DNA of 64,000 nucleotides from NCBI RefSeq assembly GCF_010093445.1, contig NZ_PDWW01000009.1:1-64000 (forward strand), read 5' to 3'. This stretch comes from Pseudoxanthomonas japonensis. Lineage in GTDB: Bacteria > Pseudomonadota > Gammaproteobacteria > Xanthomonadales > Xanthomonadaceae. The notes beneath the pieces are model-generated. The model ran no database searches and was not told the origin of the DNA. It saw only the letters and a program-made list of their open reading frames with translations. This document shows, piece by piece, positions 26,461-36,046 of this stretch; the first letter of the stretch is position 1; each line of letters opens with the position of its first letter. The position numbers and the translations under genes were made by a program.

Positions 26461-27261
26461 ATGTGTGGTCATTGCACCGAGCGCGCCGCGCTGGCCGAAC
26501 GCCTGGCGACGCCGACGCCATGGGGCGCCGCATCGCCCGATCCGCTGCTGCTCCCCGTCCACCTTCAGGAGGCCGGCGACTGGCGCCAGGTGGCCAGCAC
26601 CGTCGCCGGCGGCGGCGACCTGGTGCTGGCGATCATCGCGCTGTGCCGTGCCGCCTGCGCGCGCCTCATGCAGGGCGAGCGCGCGTCGCTGCGCGACGTC
26701 CTCGCGCCTGCGTTGCACGCGCGGCTCGAGCACTGGCTCGCCTCGCTCGATCTTCCCGATGCGTGGACATGGCTGCGCGACGAAGCGCCCGCGCCCTGCC
26801 CGCTGCCGCTGGCGATCGCGCGGGACGAACTCGATGCCTACCTCGCCGGCTGGCTCCGGGTGCCGCATGCCCTCGCGCCCGCCTGGGACGAGACGATGCT
26901 GCACGAACGCCTGCCGCGCCTGTCCGCCGCACTCGACGTCCTGCACCGCGATGCGCCGGACGACGACCGCCTGCTCCTGCTGGCCCTGTCGTCCCCCGGC
27001 GCCACGTCGCCCTTCAGCGCCATCGACCTGTGGCTGCAGCGACGCGCCGTCCGGGCGGTGATCGCCCATCGCGGCGTCGCCTTCGTGCTTCCGCTGCTGG
27101 AGCGATGGCGCAGCGGCACCCTGCTGGCAGCGGTGCTGCGCGGCGACCTCGACGCGCCGGCGCTGCAGGTTCTCCATGCCGCAATGGCGCAGCGTCCCGA
27201 CGACGGCACCGAGGGCACGCGCGACCTGCGCATCGCCGTCGAACAGGCATTGCCGCGCTAG
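26461..27261 (+). CDS. Protein of unknown function
   Basis: 266 residues, soluble, mostly helical and leucine/alanine rich. It begins MCGHCTERAALAERLATPTPWG, with a CxxC that might bind metal, and contains WTWLRDEAPAPCPLPLAIARDELDAYLAGWLRVPHALAPAW. It follows the kinase gene in the same direction by 72 bp, so it may be a partner of the kinase. No family recognised. Confidence 0.65.
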   Translation: MCGHCTERAALAERLATPTPWGAASPDPLLLPVHLQEAGDWRQVASTVAGGGDLVLAIIALCRAACARLMQGERASLRDVLAPALHARLEHWLASLDLPDAWTWLRDEAPAPCPLPLAIARDELDAYLAGWLRVPHALAPAWDETMLHERLPRLSAALDVLHRDAPDDDRLLLLALSSPGATSPFSAIDLWLQRRAVRAVIAHRGVAFVLPLLERWRSGTLLAAVLRGDLDAPALQVLHAAMAQRPDDGTEGTRDLRIAVEQALPR

Positions 27262-27292
27262 GGCGATGCCGCGGTGCGCCGGTGGCCGCGCA

Positions 27293-28747
27293 CTACAGGG
27301 CGAGCAGCACCACGTCCTCGCGCAGGCTGGCCGGCTCGACGACCGACTTGATGTCGACGAAAAGACCACCCGGGCGCAAGGCCTGGCCGATCAGCGCGTG
27401 GATGCCCTCGACGTATTCCGGATGCGGCACCGCCAGCACCAGCACATCCAGATTGTTCCAGCCCGTCACGTCCTCCAGGTCCAGGCCGTATTCGCGCCGG
27501 GCCTCGTAGAAATCGGCGCGCGTGTCGGCGATGCGTGCCTTGATTCCGTAGATACCCAGCGCTTCGGCCAGCTCGAACGCCTTCGAGTCGCGCAGGTCGG
27601 CGATCCCCTCCTTGAAGGTGATGCCCAGCACGCCCACGCGCGCACCACGCACCTTCTTCTCCTGCGCGGCGAGCTGCAGCACGATGCGGCTGGCCACGTA
27701 GGCCGGCATGCTGTCGTTGATCCGGCGCCCGGCCAGGATGATCTCCGGGTGGTAGCCCAGCTGCTCCGCCCTGGCATTGAGGTAGAGCGGCTCCACGCCG
27801 ATGTGGTGGCCGCCGCCCACCAGTCCGGGCGTGAACGGCAGGAAATTCCACTTGGTCGACGCCGCCTTCAGCACGTCCGCGGTACGGATGCCGACCAGCG
27901 CGCAGATCTTCGCCATCTCGTTCATCAGCGCGATGTTGACGTCGCGCTGCGTGGTCTCCAGCACCTTGGCTGTTTCGGCGACCTTGATGGAACTGGCACG
28001 ATGCACGCCGGCCCCGATGATCGCCCCGTACACCTCGGCCACCAGGTCGAGCGACGCGGCATCCTGTGCGGAGACGACCTTGGTGACGGTATCGAGCGTG
28101 TGTTCCGGGTCGCCAGGATTGACGCGCTCGGGACTGTAGGCGAGCTTGAAGTCCACGCCGCAGACGAGCCCGCTGGCCTTCTCCAGTGCCGGACCGCAGA
28201 TCTCTTCGGTGGCGCCGGGGAACACGGTGGACTCGAAGACGATCACCGCCCCGGGCCGCATCACCTCGCCCACCAGCGCGCACGCGGACTCCAGGCAGGC
28301 GAGGTCGGGCTTGCCGCCCGCGGTCAACGGCGTGGGCACCGCCACGATGAAGAAGTTGCAATCGGCCAGCGCCGTCCTGTCGTCGCGCAGCTCCAGGCGG
28401 GTGCGCGCGAGATCGGCCTCCGCCACTTCGCCGGTGCAGTCCACGCCACGGCGCAGCATCCAGATGCGGATCTCATCGATGTCGAAACCGATGGTCGGGA
28501 ACGTGCGCGCCATCGCCATCGCGACCGGCAGCCCGGCGTGTCCCAGCCCGATCACGGCAGCGGAAATCCTGCCGAGCCGCCCCTCGCGCTGGTCCCACAG
28601 GTAGGCGCCGCCGGGACAGGCGAGCGCATGGTCGCCGTGTCCGTCGTGCTGCACGCCGCAGGCGTCGATGACGGTGTTCGCGCTCCGCGCCACCGCGGCG
28701 TCTTCGGTGGAAGCCGTACAGCGCTTCTGCATCTCCAGGGCGTTCAT
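27293..28747 (-). CDS. Nucleotide-sugar dehydrogenase-like protein (WbpA/TviB family) lacking the catalytic cysteine
   Basis: 484 residues. The Rossmann N-terminus AAVIGLGHAGLPVAMAMARTF, VPTPLT, ESTVFPGATEEI, YSPERVNPGDPEH and the SIKVAETAKVLETTQRDVNIALMNEMAKI helix are those of UDP-GlcNAc/ManNAc 6-dehydrogenases. The C-terminal half has the second Rossmann unit (VGVLGITFKEGIADLRDSKAFELAEAL, a variant of GLAFKxxTDDxRxS). The catalytic motif, normally GLVGGHCIGVDP, reads GLVGGGHHIGVEP, with His315 (codon 27803-27805) where the Cys should be and one extra Gly. Enzyme activity is therefore doubtful or altered. A GGGAG site decides the start. Divergent from the MalT-like regulator. Confidence 0.9.
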   Translation of the reverse strand: MNALEMQKRCTASTEDAAVARSANTVIDACGVQHDGHGDHALACPGGAYLWDQREGRLGRISAAVIGLGHAGLPVAMAMARTFPTIGFDIDEIRIWMLRRGVDCTGEVAEADLARTRLELRDDRTALADCNFFIVAVPTPLTAGGKPDLACLESACALVGEVMRPGAVIVFESTVFPGATEEICGPALEKASGLVCGVDFKLAYSPERVNPGDPEHTLDTVTKVVSAQDAASLDLVAEVYGAIIGAGVHRASSIKVAETAKVLETTQRDVNIALMNEMAKICALVGIRTADVLKAASTKWNFLPFTPGLVGGGHHIGVEPLYLNARAEQLGYHPEIILAGRRINDSMPAYVASRIVLQLAAQEKKVRGARVGVLGITFKEGIADLRDSKAFELAEALGIYGIKARIADTRADFYEARREYGLDLEDVTGWNNLDVLVLAVPHPEYVEGIHALIGQALRPGGLFVDIKSVVEPASLREDVVLLAL

Positions 28748-29022
28748 GGCGATCTCCCGTGTGCGTGTTGACGGCACTCTGATCGAAAGGCGGTGCACCG
28801 TCGCCGTCCTAAAGGACGGTTCTGCTCGCGCAACGCGCATGGCTGCTGTCACAAATGCGGTCAAGACGCAAAAGGAGTACGGTCCCTCAATCGGCACCAT
28901 CGCACGTGTCACATTCACGTCGGACGCTTCATCGGGAAAGGATCGCGACGGCGACATGCCGTCGCTCGACAACGGGTCGTCGCCTCTCGCCACACCAGGG
29001 GCGTACCAGAGAAGGAATGGCC
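28748..29022. promoter_or_regulatory. Divergent intergenic promoter region
   Basis: About 275 bp with no gene, between the dehydrogenase-like gene (minus) and the MalT-like regulator (plus). Promoters for both must lie here. The short inverted element ACGTGTCACATTCACGT near 28904-28920 is a possible operator, but it is not a confident call. Confidence 0.5.
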
Positions 29023-31761
29023 ATGCCGCCGGGCGCATCGCACATCCTGTCCACGAAGCTGCGTCCTCCCACGCAGCTCGCCGATGCGATCGACCGGCCC
29101 CGATTGACCGCGCGGCTGGTGCGCGAACTGCCGAAGGTGGTGCTGGTGACGGCCGCTGCCGGCTTCGGCAAGACCACGCTGATCGCGCAATGTCACAAAC
29201 TCATGGGCGACCAGGCGGTGTGGCTGTCGCTCGACCGCAACGACCAGGACCCCTTCGTCTTCCTCCGCCACCTGATCGCCGGTTTCAACCGCGCGCGGCC
29301 GGTCATTTCCCTGGCCACGGAGAGCTTCGTGGAAGGCCGTGCCGCCACGGTGGACAAGGACGAAGTCACCCTCCGCATCGCCAACGACCTCGACCGGCTC
29401 GAGGAAGACCGTGTCCTGTTCCTCGACGACTACTACCTGGCCGAGACGCCGGAGTTCAACGACCTGGTCCACTGCCTGATAGAACGTTCTTCCGCGCGCC
29501 TGCACGTGGTCATCACCAGCCGCGCGATCCCCGGGCTTCCGATCGCACGCTACCGGGCCCGCAATGCGATGCGTGAAGTCGGCACGCGCGAACTCACCTT
29601 CAATCGCACCGAAGCGCATGCGCTGCTGGTACAGGCGCACCGTCTGAACCTGGCCCCACGCGAACTCGACCTGCTGCTCCGCCACACCGAAGGCTGGGGG
29701 GCCGGGCTGCACCTGGCCAGCCTCTTCCTGAAGGACAGTCGCGATCCGAAGGACGCGCTGCATGGCCTGTCGGGCGATACGCGCGACATCGCGGACTACC
29801 TGGCGGCCGAAGTGGTGCAGCGCCAGCCACCGGATGTCCAGCGGTTCCTGCTGCACACCGCCATCCTCGACCGCATGAACGCCGACATCTGCAACGCGCT
29901 GCTCGGTCGCGACGACGCGCAGGCCATGCTGGAACGCATCGAAGCGCTGGGCCTGTTCCTGCTTCCGCTGGATGCCCGGCGCCACTGGTACCGTTACCAC
30001 CACCTGTTCCGCGACTTCCTGCGCGCGCAGCTCAAGCGCCTGCATCCTGCGGCCGTGCCGGCGCTCTACCGCAGCGCGAGCACCTGGTTCGCGCAGGCAG
30101 GACTGCAGGAAGAAGCCGTCAACATGGCGCTGGACGCCGACGACTACGACCACGCCGCGCACCTGGTCGAGCAGTTCGCCATCGACATGATCAAGCACGG
30201 GCACGTGCCGCAGGTGGCGCGCTGGATCCAGCGCTTCCCCGCGTACGTGCTCGAACAGAATCCGCGCCTGCCGCTGTACCAGTGCTGGGCGGTGGCGCAC
30301 ATGGCGCAGGTCCACCAGGCCGAACACCTGCTGCGCCGGGTGGAAGGTGCCGTCGACACCCTTAGCGCCGGCTCCGCCGACGCGCGCGACATGCTGCACG
30401 CGGAGATCCACACCCTGCGCGCCATCGTGGCGCTGATGGCCGACGACATCGAGCGTACCGAGGCGCTGTCGGCGTTGCGCCTGCCCGATACGCCCGACTA
30501 CCAGTTCCTGTCAGGCTGCCTCAACAACGTCGCCGGCCTGGCCGCGCTGGCGCGCAGCGATTTTGCACAGGCCATCGTGTCGGCGGAACGGGCCGGGCAC
30601 TTCCACGCGGACTCGGGCTGCGTGTACGGGGTCTGCTACAGCCGCTGCATCATCGGCCTCACCCACGTGGCGCAGGGACGGCTGTCCGAAGGGCGCCGCC
30701 ACTTCCTTGGCGCGCGCGAGGTCGCGGTACAGGGCAGTGGCGCTCGCTCGTTCAATGCGGCGATGCCGCGCGTGCTGATCGCCATGCTCGACTACGAGGC
30801 CGATGCGCTGGACGCCGCCTACGCCATCCTCGAGGAGGACCTGCCGCTCGTCGACGAATGCGCCTACGTCGACATCCGCACCGGCGGCTTCCTGGCCATG
30901 GCCGGCGTGCTCGGCGCACGCGGCCAGACCCATGCCGCCCTTGCCTACCTGGACCAGGCGGTCACCATCAACGTCGAGGCCGCGTTCGAACGGACCTGCG
31001 CGCTGGCCCACGGCGAGAGCATCCGGCTGCGGCTGGCGGCCGGCGACGTGGCCGGCGCGCGGCGGTTCGCGCGCCACACCGGCATCGACGATGCCATCGT
31101 GCTGCCCACCGCGTGGTCGCGCCTGCCCGCGCTGCGCGCCACCAGCCAGTGCCGCCTGCTGATCGCCGAAGGACAGGCCGCGGCCGCCATCGCACCGCTG
31201 CAGGCCCTGATCGTGCTGGCCCAGGCCGCCGACCGCCGCGCGCGCGAGATCCAGTTGCTGTCCCTGCTCATCGTCGCCTTCGTACAGACGCGCCAGCAGG
31301 ATGCCGCCTTCGTCGCGGCACGCCGCGTCCTCCGGCTGGGCGCGGAGGAAGGCTTCATCCGCAGCATCCTCGACCAGGGCAGCGCCGCCGGCGAGACGTT
31401 CGCCGCCTTCGCGCGCGACAAGGCGAGCGTGGCGCACCTGCCACCGGTCGAAGCCGACTATCTCGCCCGCATCTGCGCGTCCGGCGGCACAGGCGAGGCC
31501 GTCGGAGACGACGCCGTGCCGTTCGCCCCAGGCGCCACCACCTCGTTCGTCGTCAACGGCATCACCGAATCGCTGACGCATCGCGAGATCCGCGTGTTGC
31601 GCCTGCTCGCCGACGGCGCGTCCAACACGCAGATCGGCGCGTCGCTCTTCATCTCGGTCAACACCGTGCGCTGGCACGTCGCCAACATCCTCAGCAAGCT
31701 GCACGTCGAGAACCGCACCCAGGCCGCCGCCACCGCGCACCTGCTCCGCCTGGTCGACTGA
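29023..31761 (+). CDS. Large ATP-binding LuxR-family regulator (MalT/LAL type)
   Basis: 912 residues. The N-terminal STAND NTPase begins [19 protein letters not shown], the MalT-family start, with P-loop AAAGFGKTT near 44-52 and Walker [14 protein letters not shown] winged helix follows ([36 protein letters not shown]), then TPR-like repeats to about residue 820. The C-terminal LuxR helix-turn-helix is [39 protein letters not shown] and an inducer presumably promote oligomerisation. The ribosome site GAAGGA fits this ATG better than one six bases upstream. Likely controls the adjacent divergent gene, by position only. Confidence 0.9.
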   Translation: MPPGASHILSTKLRPPTQLADAIDRPRLTARLVRELPKVVLVTAAAGFGKTTLIAQCHKLMGDQAVWLSLDRNDQDPFVFLRHLIAGFNRARPVISLATESFVEGRAATVDKDEVTLRIANDLDRLEEDRVLFLDDYYLAETPEFNDLVHCLIERSSARLHVVITSRAIPGLPIARYRARNAMREVGTRELTFNRTEAHALLVQAHRLNLAPRELDLLLRHTEGWGAGLHLASLFLKDSRDPKDALHGLSGDTRDIADYLAAEVVQRQPPDVQRFLLHTAILDRMNADICNALLGRDDAQAMLERIEALGLFLLPLDARRHWYRYHHLFRDFLRAQLKRLHPAAVPALYRSASTWFAQAGLQEEAVNMALDADDYDHAAHLVEQFAIDMIKHGHVPQVARWIQRFPAYVLEQNPRLPLYQCWAVAHMAQVHQAEHLLRRVEGAVDTLSAGSADARDMLHAEIHTLRAIVALMADDIERTEALSALRLPDTPDYQFLSGCLNNVAGLAALARSDFAQAIVSAERAGHFHADSGCVYGVCYSRCIIGLTHVAQGRLSEGRRHFLGAREVAVQGSGARSFNAAMPRVLIAMLDYEADALDAAYAILEEDLPLVDECAYVDIRTGGFLAMAGVLGARGQTHAALAYLDQAVTINVEAAFERTCALAHGESIRLRLAAGDVAGARRFARHTGIDDAIVLPTAWSRLPALRATSQCRLLIAEGQAAAAIAPLQALIVLAQAADRRAREIQLLSLLIVAFVQTRQQDAAFVAARRVLRLGAEEGFIRSILDQGSAAGETFAAFARDKASVAHLPPVEADYLARICASGGTGEAVGDDAVPFAPGATTSFVVNGITESLTHREIRVLRLLADGASNTQIGASLFISVNTVRWHVANILSKLHVENRTQAAATAHLLRLVD

Positions 31762-31821
31762 TCCGCCGGTAACCGCTTCGCCCCGCATCGCACCCGGTAC
31801 GTCCCAGGCGGTCCACCTCCA

Positions 31822-32883
31822 TCACTGGCACGGGATCGGCTGCACCGTGCCCTCCAGCCGGCGCTGTTCGGCGGCGTCGAGCCGGGGCAGGAAGTCGAAG
31901 CCGGTCGCGTCCTCGATGGCGTCGATGCTGGTGGCGAAGTCGTCGAGCTGGGCATTCTCCGGCAGCACCTCGTTCGGCATCACTGCGGCCCATGCGCGCA
32001 GTTCGTCGGCAGGCGTGCGGTACACGAGAATCTTCCAAGTGTGCGTGGGGATCACCACGCCGTCGCCGAGGGTGTCGACGGTGACGAACGCGACATCGCG
32101 CTCGGTATAGACCATCGGGCCGCTGATCACCCACTTCGCGCCGCGCACCGGACCGGTGGTGCGTGCGCAGGCTTCCAGCCGCGCCCACTGCCCGCGGTTC
32201 ATCGACCGGTGCTGCGGCACCGCGTTGGAGAGATAGAAGGTGTCCTGCATGCGCGACGCGCTGCTCGAATGCGCTTCGGCCGGCGCCATGTGGCCGATGT
32301 CGATTGGGAACAGGCCCGCCCGCGTGCGGTGCTGCGAGGAGCCGGCATAGTCGCGCGGCACCGCACGCGCCAGTCGTAGCTGCGGGTCGGCCTTGAACGA
32401 CAGCGACCCGCGCTCGACGTTGCTGCGCAGCGATGCCGTCGTATAGGTCTCGCACACCCAGTAGGGCGTCTTCAGGTCGGCGCTGTGCAGCAGGGCATAG
32501 CCTGCACGCACGACGCGCTCGGTGTCGCCGAAGTCCAGCCCGCGCCGCGGCACCGGTTCGCCGAACGGGCATTGCGTCGTGGCCGTGCTGGTCGCGGCGG
32601 TCGTCGCCATGGCCGTGCGCGCCGTCTCCGGCGGCGGCGGTGGAGGCAAGGCGGCGTCGCCCGCCATCAGCGGTGATCCCATGGCATCGGCGATGGTGGT
32701 GGCCGCCTCGCCACCGAAGTGCGGACGGACGGCGGCATCGTGCGGCACGCGGCTCGGTATCCGCTTCGCCTCGTCGCCCGTGGACGACCGCACCGGTCCG
32801 CGCGTCGTGCAGCCGACCACCACCAGGCCCACGGCGAGCAGCAGCGCCGCGCGTAGCCACGCGCATGAGGATGGAACCGTCAT
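31822..32883 (-). CDS. DNA/RNA non-specific endonuclease family lipoprotein
   Basis: 353 residues. The N-terminus has a lipobox (LAVGLVVVGCTTR), then a Pro-rich linker (LPPPPPPE) to about residue 100. The nuclease domain has FPIDIGHMAPAEAH in place of the usual DRGHMxPA, MQDTFYLSNAVPQHRSMNRGQW with the metal-binding Asn region, and WVISGPMVYTE. His of the motif is kept but Arg is replaced by Ile. It probably sits in the outer or inner membrane facing the periplasm and degrades nucleic acid. Ends with FLPRLD...QPIPCQ. Confidence 0.85.
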   Translation of the reverse strand: MTVPSSCAWLRAALLLAVGLVVVGCTTRGPVRSSTGDEAKRIPSRVPHDAAVRPHFGGEAATTIADAMGSPLMAGDAALPPPPPPETARTAMATTAATSTATTQCPFGEPVPRRGLDFGDTERVVRAGYALLHSADLKTPYWVCETYTTASLRSNVERGSLSFKADPQLRLARAVPRDYAGSSQHRTRAGLFPIDIGHMAPAEAHSSSASRMQDTFYLSNAVPQHRSMNRGQWARLEACARTTGPVRGAKWVISGPMVYTERDVAFVTVDTLGDGVVIPTHTWKILVYRTPADELRAWAAVMPNEVLPENAQLDDFATSIDAIEDATGFDFLPRLDAAEQRRLEGTVQPIPCQ

Positions 32884-32992
32884 GGGGAACCTCCGGTGTC
32901 CGGGGTGGCGGACGATCCATCGCCCGTCGCGAGGACCTCATCCCTCGACACGCATCCCCGCGCGCGCGCCGGCCACCACCGGCGGCCGTGCG

Positions 32993-33997
32993 TCAGCCGG
33001 AACGGAACTGCCCGCGTTCGATCCCGTCGCGCCAGCGCTCCGGCTGCGGCTGCCAGGGGCCTTCGCCCAGCACCGCCTCCACCAGATGCGCGATGGGAAA
33101 GCCGAGGTGGTGTTCGGCGGCCAGCCCGCCATCCTGCAGGTGCGCGGCGGCGACGAACGCACGGAACGCCGGCTCGTCGCGCGCCGCCAGCGCGGTGATC
33201 TTCTTCGCCAGGTCGTACGACAGGCGGTTGCCCTCGTCGGTGGCGAGGAATGACCTGCCCGACCAGAACGCCTGGATGCTGTCGGCGTTCCAGTACGCCG
33301 CATGCTGCGCCGCGACCTCGTAAGGGAAGTAGAGCTGCGCCTGCGGTGCGGCCAGCTGCGGGAACATCGTGTGCTCGGTGTTCACCGCCAGCCCTTCGTT
33401 GAGCCACGCCGGGATGGGCAGGTGGGTCAGCAGGCAATGGGTCAGTTCGTGTGCGATCACCGGTTCCATCGCGTCGATCTGCTCCAGCGGCATCACGAAA
33501 TGCCCGTAGCCCGCCTGGATGAACATGCCGGACGACATCGCGTACTCGCCACCGTCCGGGTAGTAGTGGCCGACGTAGTCGTAATAGTCGTCGGGATCGT
33601 CGAACACCATCACCACGTGCCGCCCCCACCCGCCCTGGTCGGCCAGCGACCCGAGGTTGCGCACGATGCGCGCGCGCATGCGCTGGCAGGTCGCCAGGAA
33701 CACCTGCGCGGGACGCGCCTCCAGCGTGGACAGCAGCAGGAAATCCTGCGACGCGGCGATGCCGTAATGCGTGCCGAGCGCATCGCGCAGCGCCTCCAGC
33801 CACGCCTGCGCGGCCGAGTCCCAGAACGCGTGCGCCGCCTCGCCGGCAAGGTCGCCGGCCTGCGCGTCCAGGCGTTCCCAGTCCACGATCGGCAACCGTG
33901 TATCGGCGAACCAGGCCATGTCCACCGCGACGCGCGGACGTGCTGCCGTCGGCGTGGCCTGCGGGCGTGAGAAGAGGCGGGTCAGGTGCCTGAGCAT
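32993..33997 (-). CDS. Putative zinc-dependent peptidase (HExxH type)
   Basis: 334 residues, no signal peptide. IAHELTHCLLTHLPIPAWLNEGLAVNTE holds the HExxH zinc motif and a downstream Glu in the NEGLA helix, the gluzincin arrangement. A preceding segment DDYYDYVGHYYPDGGEYAMSSGMFIQAGYGHF is Tyr- and Gly-rich. It belongs to a group of uncharacterised bacterial zinc-peptidase-like proteins related to DUF1570. Substrate unknown. Confidence 0.8.
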   Translation of the reverse strand: MLRHLTRLFSRPQATPTAARPRVAVDMAWFADTRLPIVDWERLDAQAGDLAGEAAHAFWDSAAQAWLEALRDALGTHYGIAASQDFLLLSTLEARPAQVFLATCQRMRARIVRNLGSLADQGGWGRHVVMVFDDPDDYYDYVGHYYPDGGEYAMSSGMFIQAGYGHFVMPLEQIDAMEPVIAHELTHCLLTHLPIPAWLNEGLAVNTEHTMFPQLAAPQAQLYFPYEVAAQHAAYWNADSIQAFWSGRSFLATDEGNRLSYDLAKKITALAARDEPAFRAFVAAAHLQDGGLAAEHHLGFPIAHLVEAVLGEGPWQPQPERWRDGIERGQFRSG

Positions 33998-34073
33998 GGC
34001 ACTCCTTTGCGTACGGCCAGGGGATCGCGGAAGACGGCCTCGCTTGCATGCCGCCTCGCTTCGGCACGCGACA

Positions 34074-34475
34074 TCACGGCGCCCCGCGCAACACGTCCAG
34101 TCCGCTGCGCGGATCCGACGCCGGCCCGGTCAGCGAGCAGATGCCCGTCGCCAGCGCATCGTCCTGGCCCCACGCGTACACCACGTAGTCCTGCCCGGTG
34201 TTGAAGCGGTACCCGCAATCACCGCCGCCCATCCCCGTCTCCACCGAGAGCCGGCGCACGGGGGTGCCCTTGAACGTCTCGCGGACGAGGAAGCGGACGC
34301 GGCGGCGGGGCTCGCCGTGGGCGTCGTCCTCGATGGCCTGCACCTGCCCCAGGAATACGCGCGTGTGCCGCGTCTTCTCTTCGACCGGCGTGCCGGGACG
34401 CATGCAGGAACACGCGTCGGCGCGCACTGGCAGCGACGCGGCGGCGAGCAGCAGGCAGAGGATCGCGGGTTTCAA
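34074..34475 (-). CDS. Exported TIMP/netrin-like protein, TTG start
   Basis: 133 residues. The signal peptide LKPAILCLLLAAASLPVRA starts at TTG; an AGGAGC ribosome site eight bases upstream supports it, and no ATG in this frame is usable. The mature part starts ACSCMRPGTPVEEK, the CxC start of the tissue-inhibitor-of-metalloproteinase fold, with RVFLGQVQAIEDD, RRRVRFLVRETFKGTP and CGYRFNTGQDYVVYAWG. Bacterial members are common and uncharacterised. Its neighbour on the same strand upstream is the membrane gene at 34570. Confidence 0.8.
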   Translation of the reverse strand: MKPAILCLLLAAASLPVRADACSCMRPGTPVEEKTRHTRVFLGQVQAIEDDAHGEPRRRVRFLVRETFKGTPVRRLSVETGMGGGDCGYRFNTGQDYVVYAWGQDDALATGICSLTGPASDPRSGLDVLRGAP

Positions 34476-34569
34476 GCGGCATGCTCCTGTAGGGAGGGTG
34501 CGCCGGCGCAGGAGGGCGAGGACGACGACGTTCCCGCTGCGGCGTCGCGATGGTAGCAGCGGCATTGCC

Positions 34570-35124
34570 TCATCGATCATGCGCGTGGTCGTCGCTCCGC
34601 AGGCTGTCGATCATGTCCACCAGCGGCGACACGATCAGTGGCATCGCCAGCAAGCTGACGCCCAGCGTCAGCAAGTACAGTCCGAAGGGGTTGGTGACCA
34701 GCAGCGCCGCCTTGCCCGGCTCCCAGCCATGCAGGTAACGCCAGAACGGCACCAGGCCTGCGGCCCAGCCAACCAGTCCCGCAAGCGGCGCCAGCTGCAG
34801 GTATTCCGCGTTCGCCACGGTGCCGCGCTGCAGGTGCAGGTCGTCGTCGATGTCGCGGAACGCGGTGACGCCCATCCTGATGCCGCCCGCCGCCATCGCC
34901 AGCAGGCACAGCAGGTACATGGATGCCGACATGTCCAGGCCGGGGTGATGTTGGGTGAACAGCACCCAGCCGGTGACGGACACGATCACCAGTACCTGGA
35001 CGCAGGCGAGCCATCGCCATCGCCGCCGGAGCTGCGCGACCCGGCGTGTGTCTTCATCCTTTGCGCGGAACTGCAGGTCCTTCGGCTCGGGACGCGAGCC
35101 GGGGCCGGCGGTATCGGGCTGCAT
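34570..35124 (-). CDS. Four-helix membrane protein of unknown function
   Basis: 184 residues. A charged N-terminus (PEPKDLQFRAKDEDTRRVAQLRRRWRW) is followed by four hydrophobic segments (LACVQVLVIVSVTGWVLF; MYLLCLLAMAAGGIRMGV; LAGLVGWAAGLVPFW; LYLLTLGVSLLAMPLIVSPLV). No family recognised. Start set at the ATG before QPDTAGPG, after which the composition becomes protein-like. Confidence 0.7.
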   Translation of the reverse strand: MQPDTAGPGSRPEPKDLQFRAKDEDTRRVAQLRRRWRWLACVQVLVIVSVTGWVLFTQHHPGLDMSASMYLLCLLAMAAGGIRMGVTAFRDIDDDLHLQRGTVANAEYLQLAPLAGLVGWAAGLVPFWRYLHGWEPGKAALLVTNPFGLYLLTLGVSLLAMPLIVSPLVDMIDSLRSDDHAHDR

Positions 35125-35182
35125 GGCATCCCCTTGCCGTATGCCTGCGCATGATAGAGCGCCGGAGCGCGCGTCGCGCCGC

Positions 35183-35572
35183 TCAGGTGCCCGCAGGCGG
35201 GACGGTGTCCACGGTGGCGCGCACTGCGTTCCAGTTGAACAGGAAGCCACGATGCTCGGCCCAGGTCTGTCCCGTCGCGGTGTCGCCGGTCAGACAGACG
35301 GAGGTGTGGTACGGGCCCACGCCGTCTGTGGTGCGGAAGCTGGCGCACAGCCGGCCGCGGCTCTGCTTCCAGCGTCCCGCCTCGATCGTGCTGTTGTAGA
35401 AACGGCCGGCGACCGTTCCGTCGGCATTGAGCGTCAGTTGCATCGGCTGCGTATACGGCGTGCCGGGCTCGGTGGACAGATCGACCACCCACGCACCGTC
35501 CAGTGGGGTGGCGTCGGCGACGGCGGGCACGGCGTGCAGCAGGGCGAAGGCGAACAGGAGGAAAGGGCGCAT
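35183..35572 (-). CDS. Exported beta-barrel-like protein of unknown function
   Basis: 129 residues. Signal peptide MRPFLLFAFALLHAVPAVADA, then PLDGAWVVDLSTEPGTPYTQPMQLTLNADGTVAGRFYNSTIEAG, a start typical of small lipocalin-like exported proteins, and two cysteines (RLCASF, SVCLTG) that could pair. Function unknown. Confidence 0.75.
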   Translation of the reverse strand: MRPFLLFAFALLHAVPAVADATPLDGAWVVDLSTEPGTPYTQPMQLTLNADGTVAGRFYNSTIEAGRWKQSRGRLCASFRTTDGVGPYHTSVCLTGDTATGQTWAEHRGFLFNWNAVRATVDTVPPAGT

Positions 35573-35690
35573 GGAGGTCCTGAGGGGAAAGCCGGTGTGG
35601 CGTGTTCCGCTTACGGCATCCTGTAGCCGACCGGATGCACGCCTCCGCACGCGTGGCCCTCGACGTCGCGGCGGCGGGCGCGAGCCCGCC

Positions 35691-35936
35691 CTACGCGGTG
35701 GGCGTGTCGTGCAGCGCGACGTTCAGGCGGTCCACCACCATCGCCCAGTCGGCGTCGTCGAGGCGCTCTTCGCGCAGCAGTTGCGCCTGCGCAGGCGACC
35801 AGAACGGCGCCTCTTCCAGACGCACGTCATCGGGCAACGGCGAATGCGTGGCGATGAACTGCTGGATGCTGGCGTTGTCGTTCGGCAGGCCCAACTGCGC
35901 GAACAGGTCGGAGAACGGGTGGACGGTCGGTTCCAT
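35691..35936 (-). CDS. DUF2789-family protein
   Basis: 81 residues: HPFSDLFAQLGLPNDNASIQQFIATHSPLPDDVRLEEAPFWSPAQAQLLREERLDDADWAMVVDRLN matches DUF2789 from end to end. A small helical protein of unknown role, found singly in many gamma-proteobacteria. Confidence 0.9.
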   Translation of the reverse strand: MEPTVHPFSDLFAQLGLPNDNASIQQFIATHSPLPDDVRLEEAPFWSPAQAQLLREERLDDADWAMVVDRLNVALHDTPTA

Positions 35937-36046
35937 GGTGTCGTCTCGTGGAGGAAGGGTTCCAGCCTATTCGCAGGAGCGTGAAGCCGGCGGGTAACGC
36001 ATGGTCCCGGAGGTTGCGGGCCGCACCGACGGCATGGCGGGCAACC

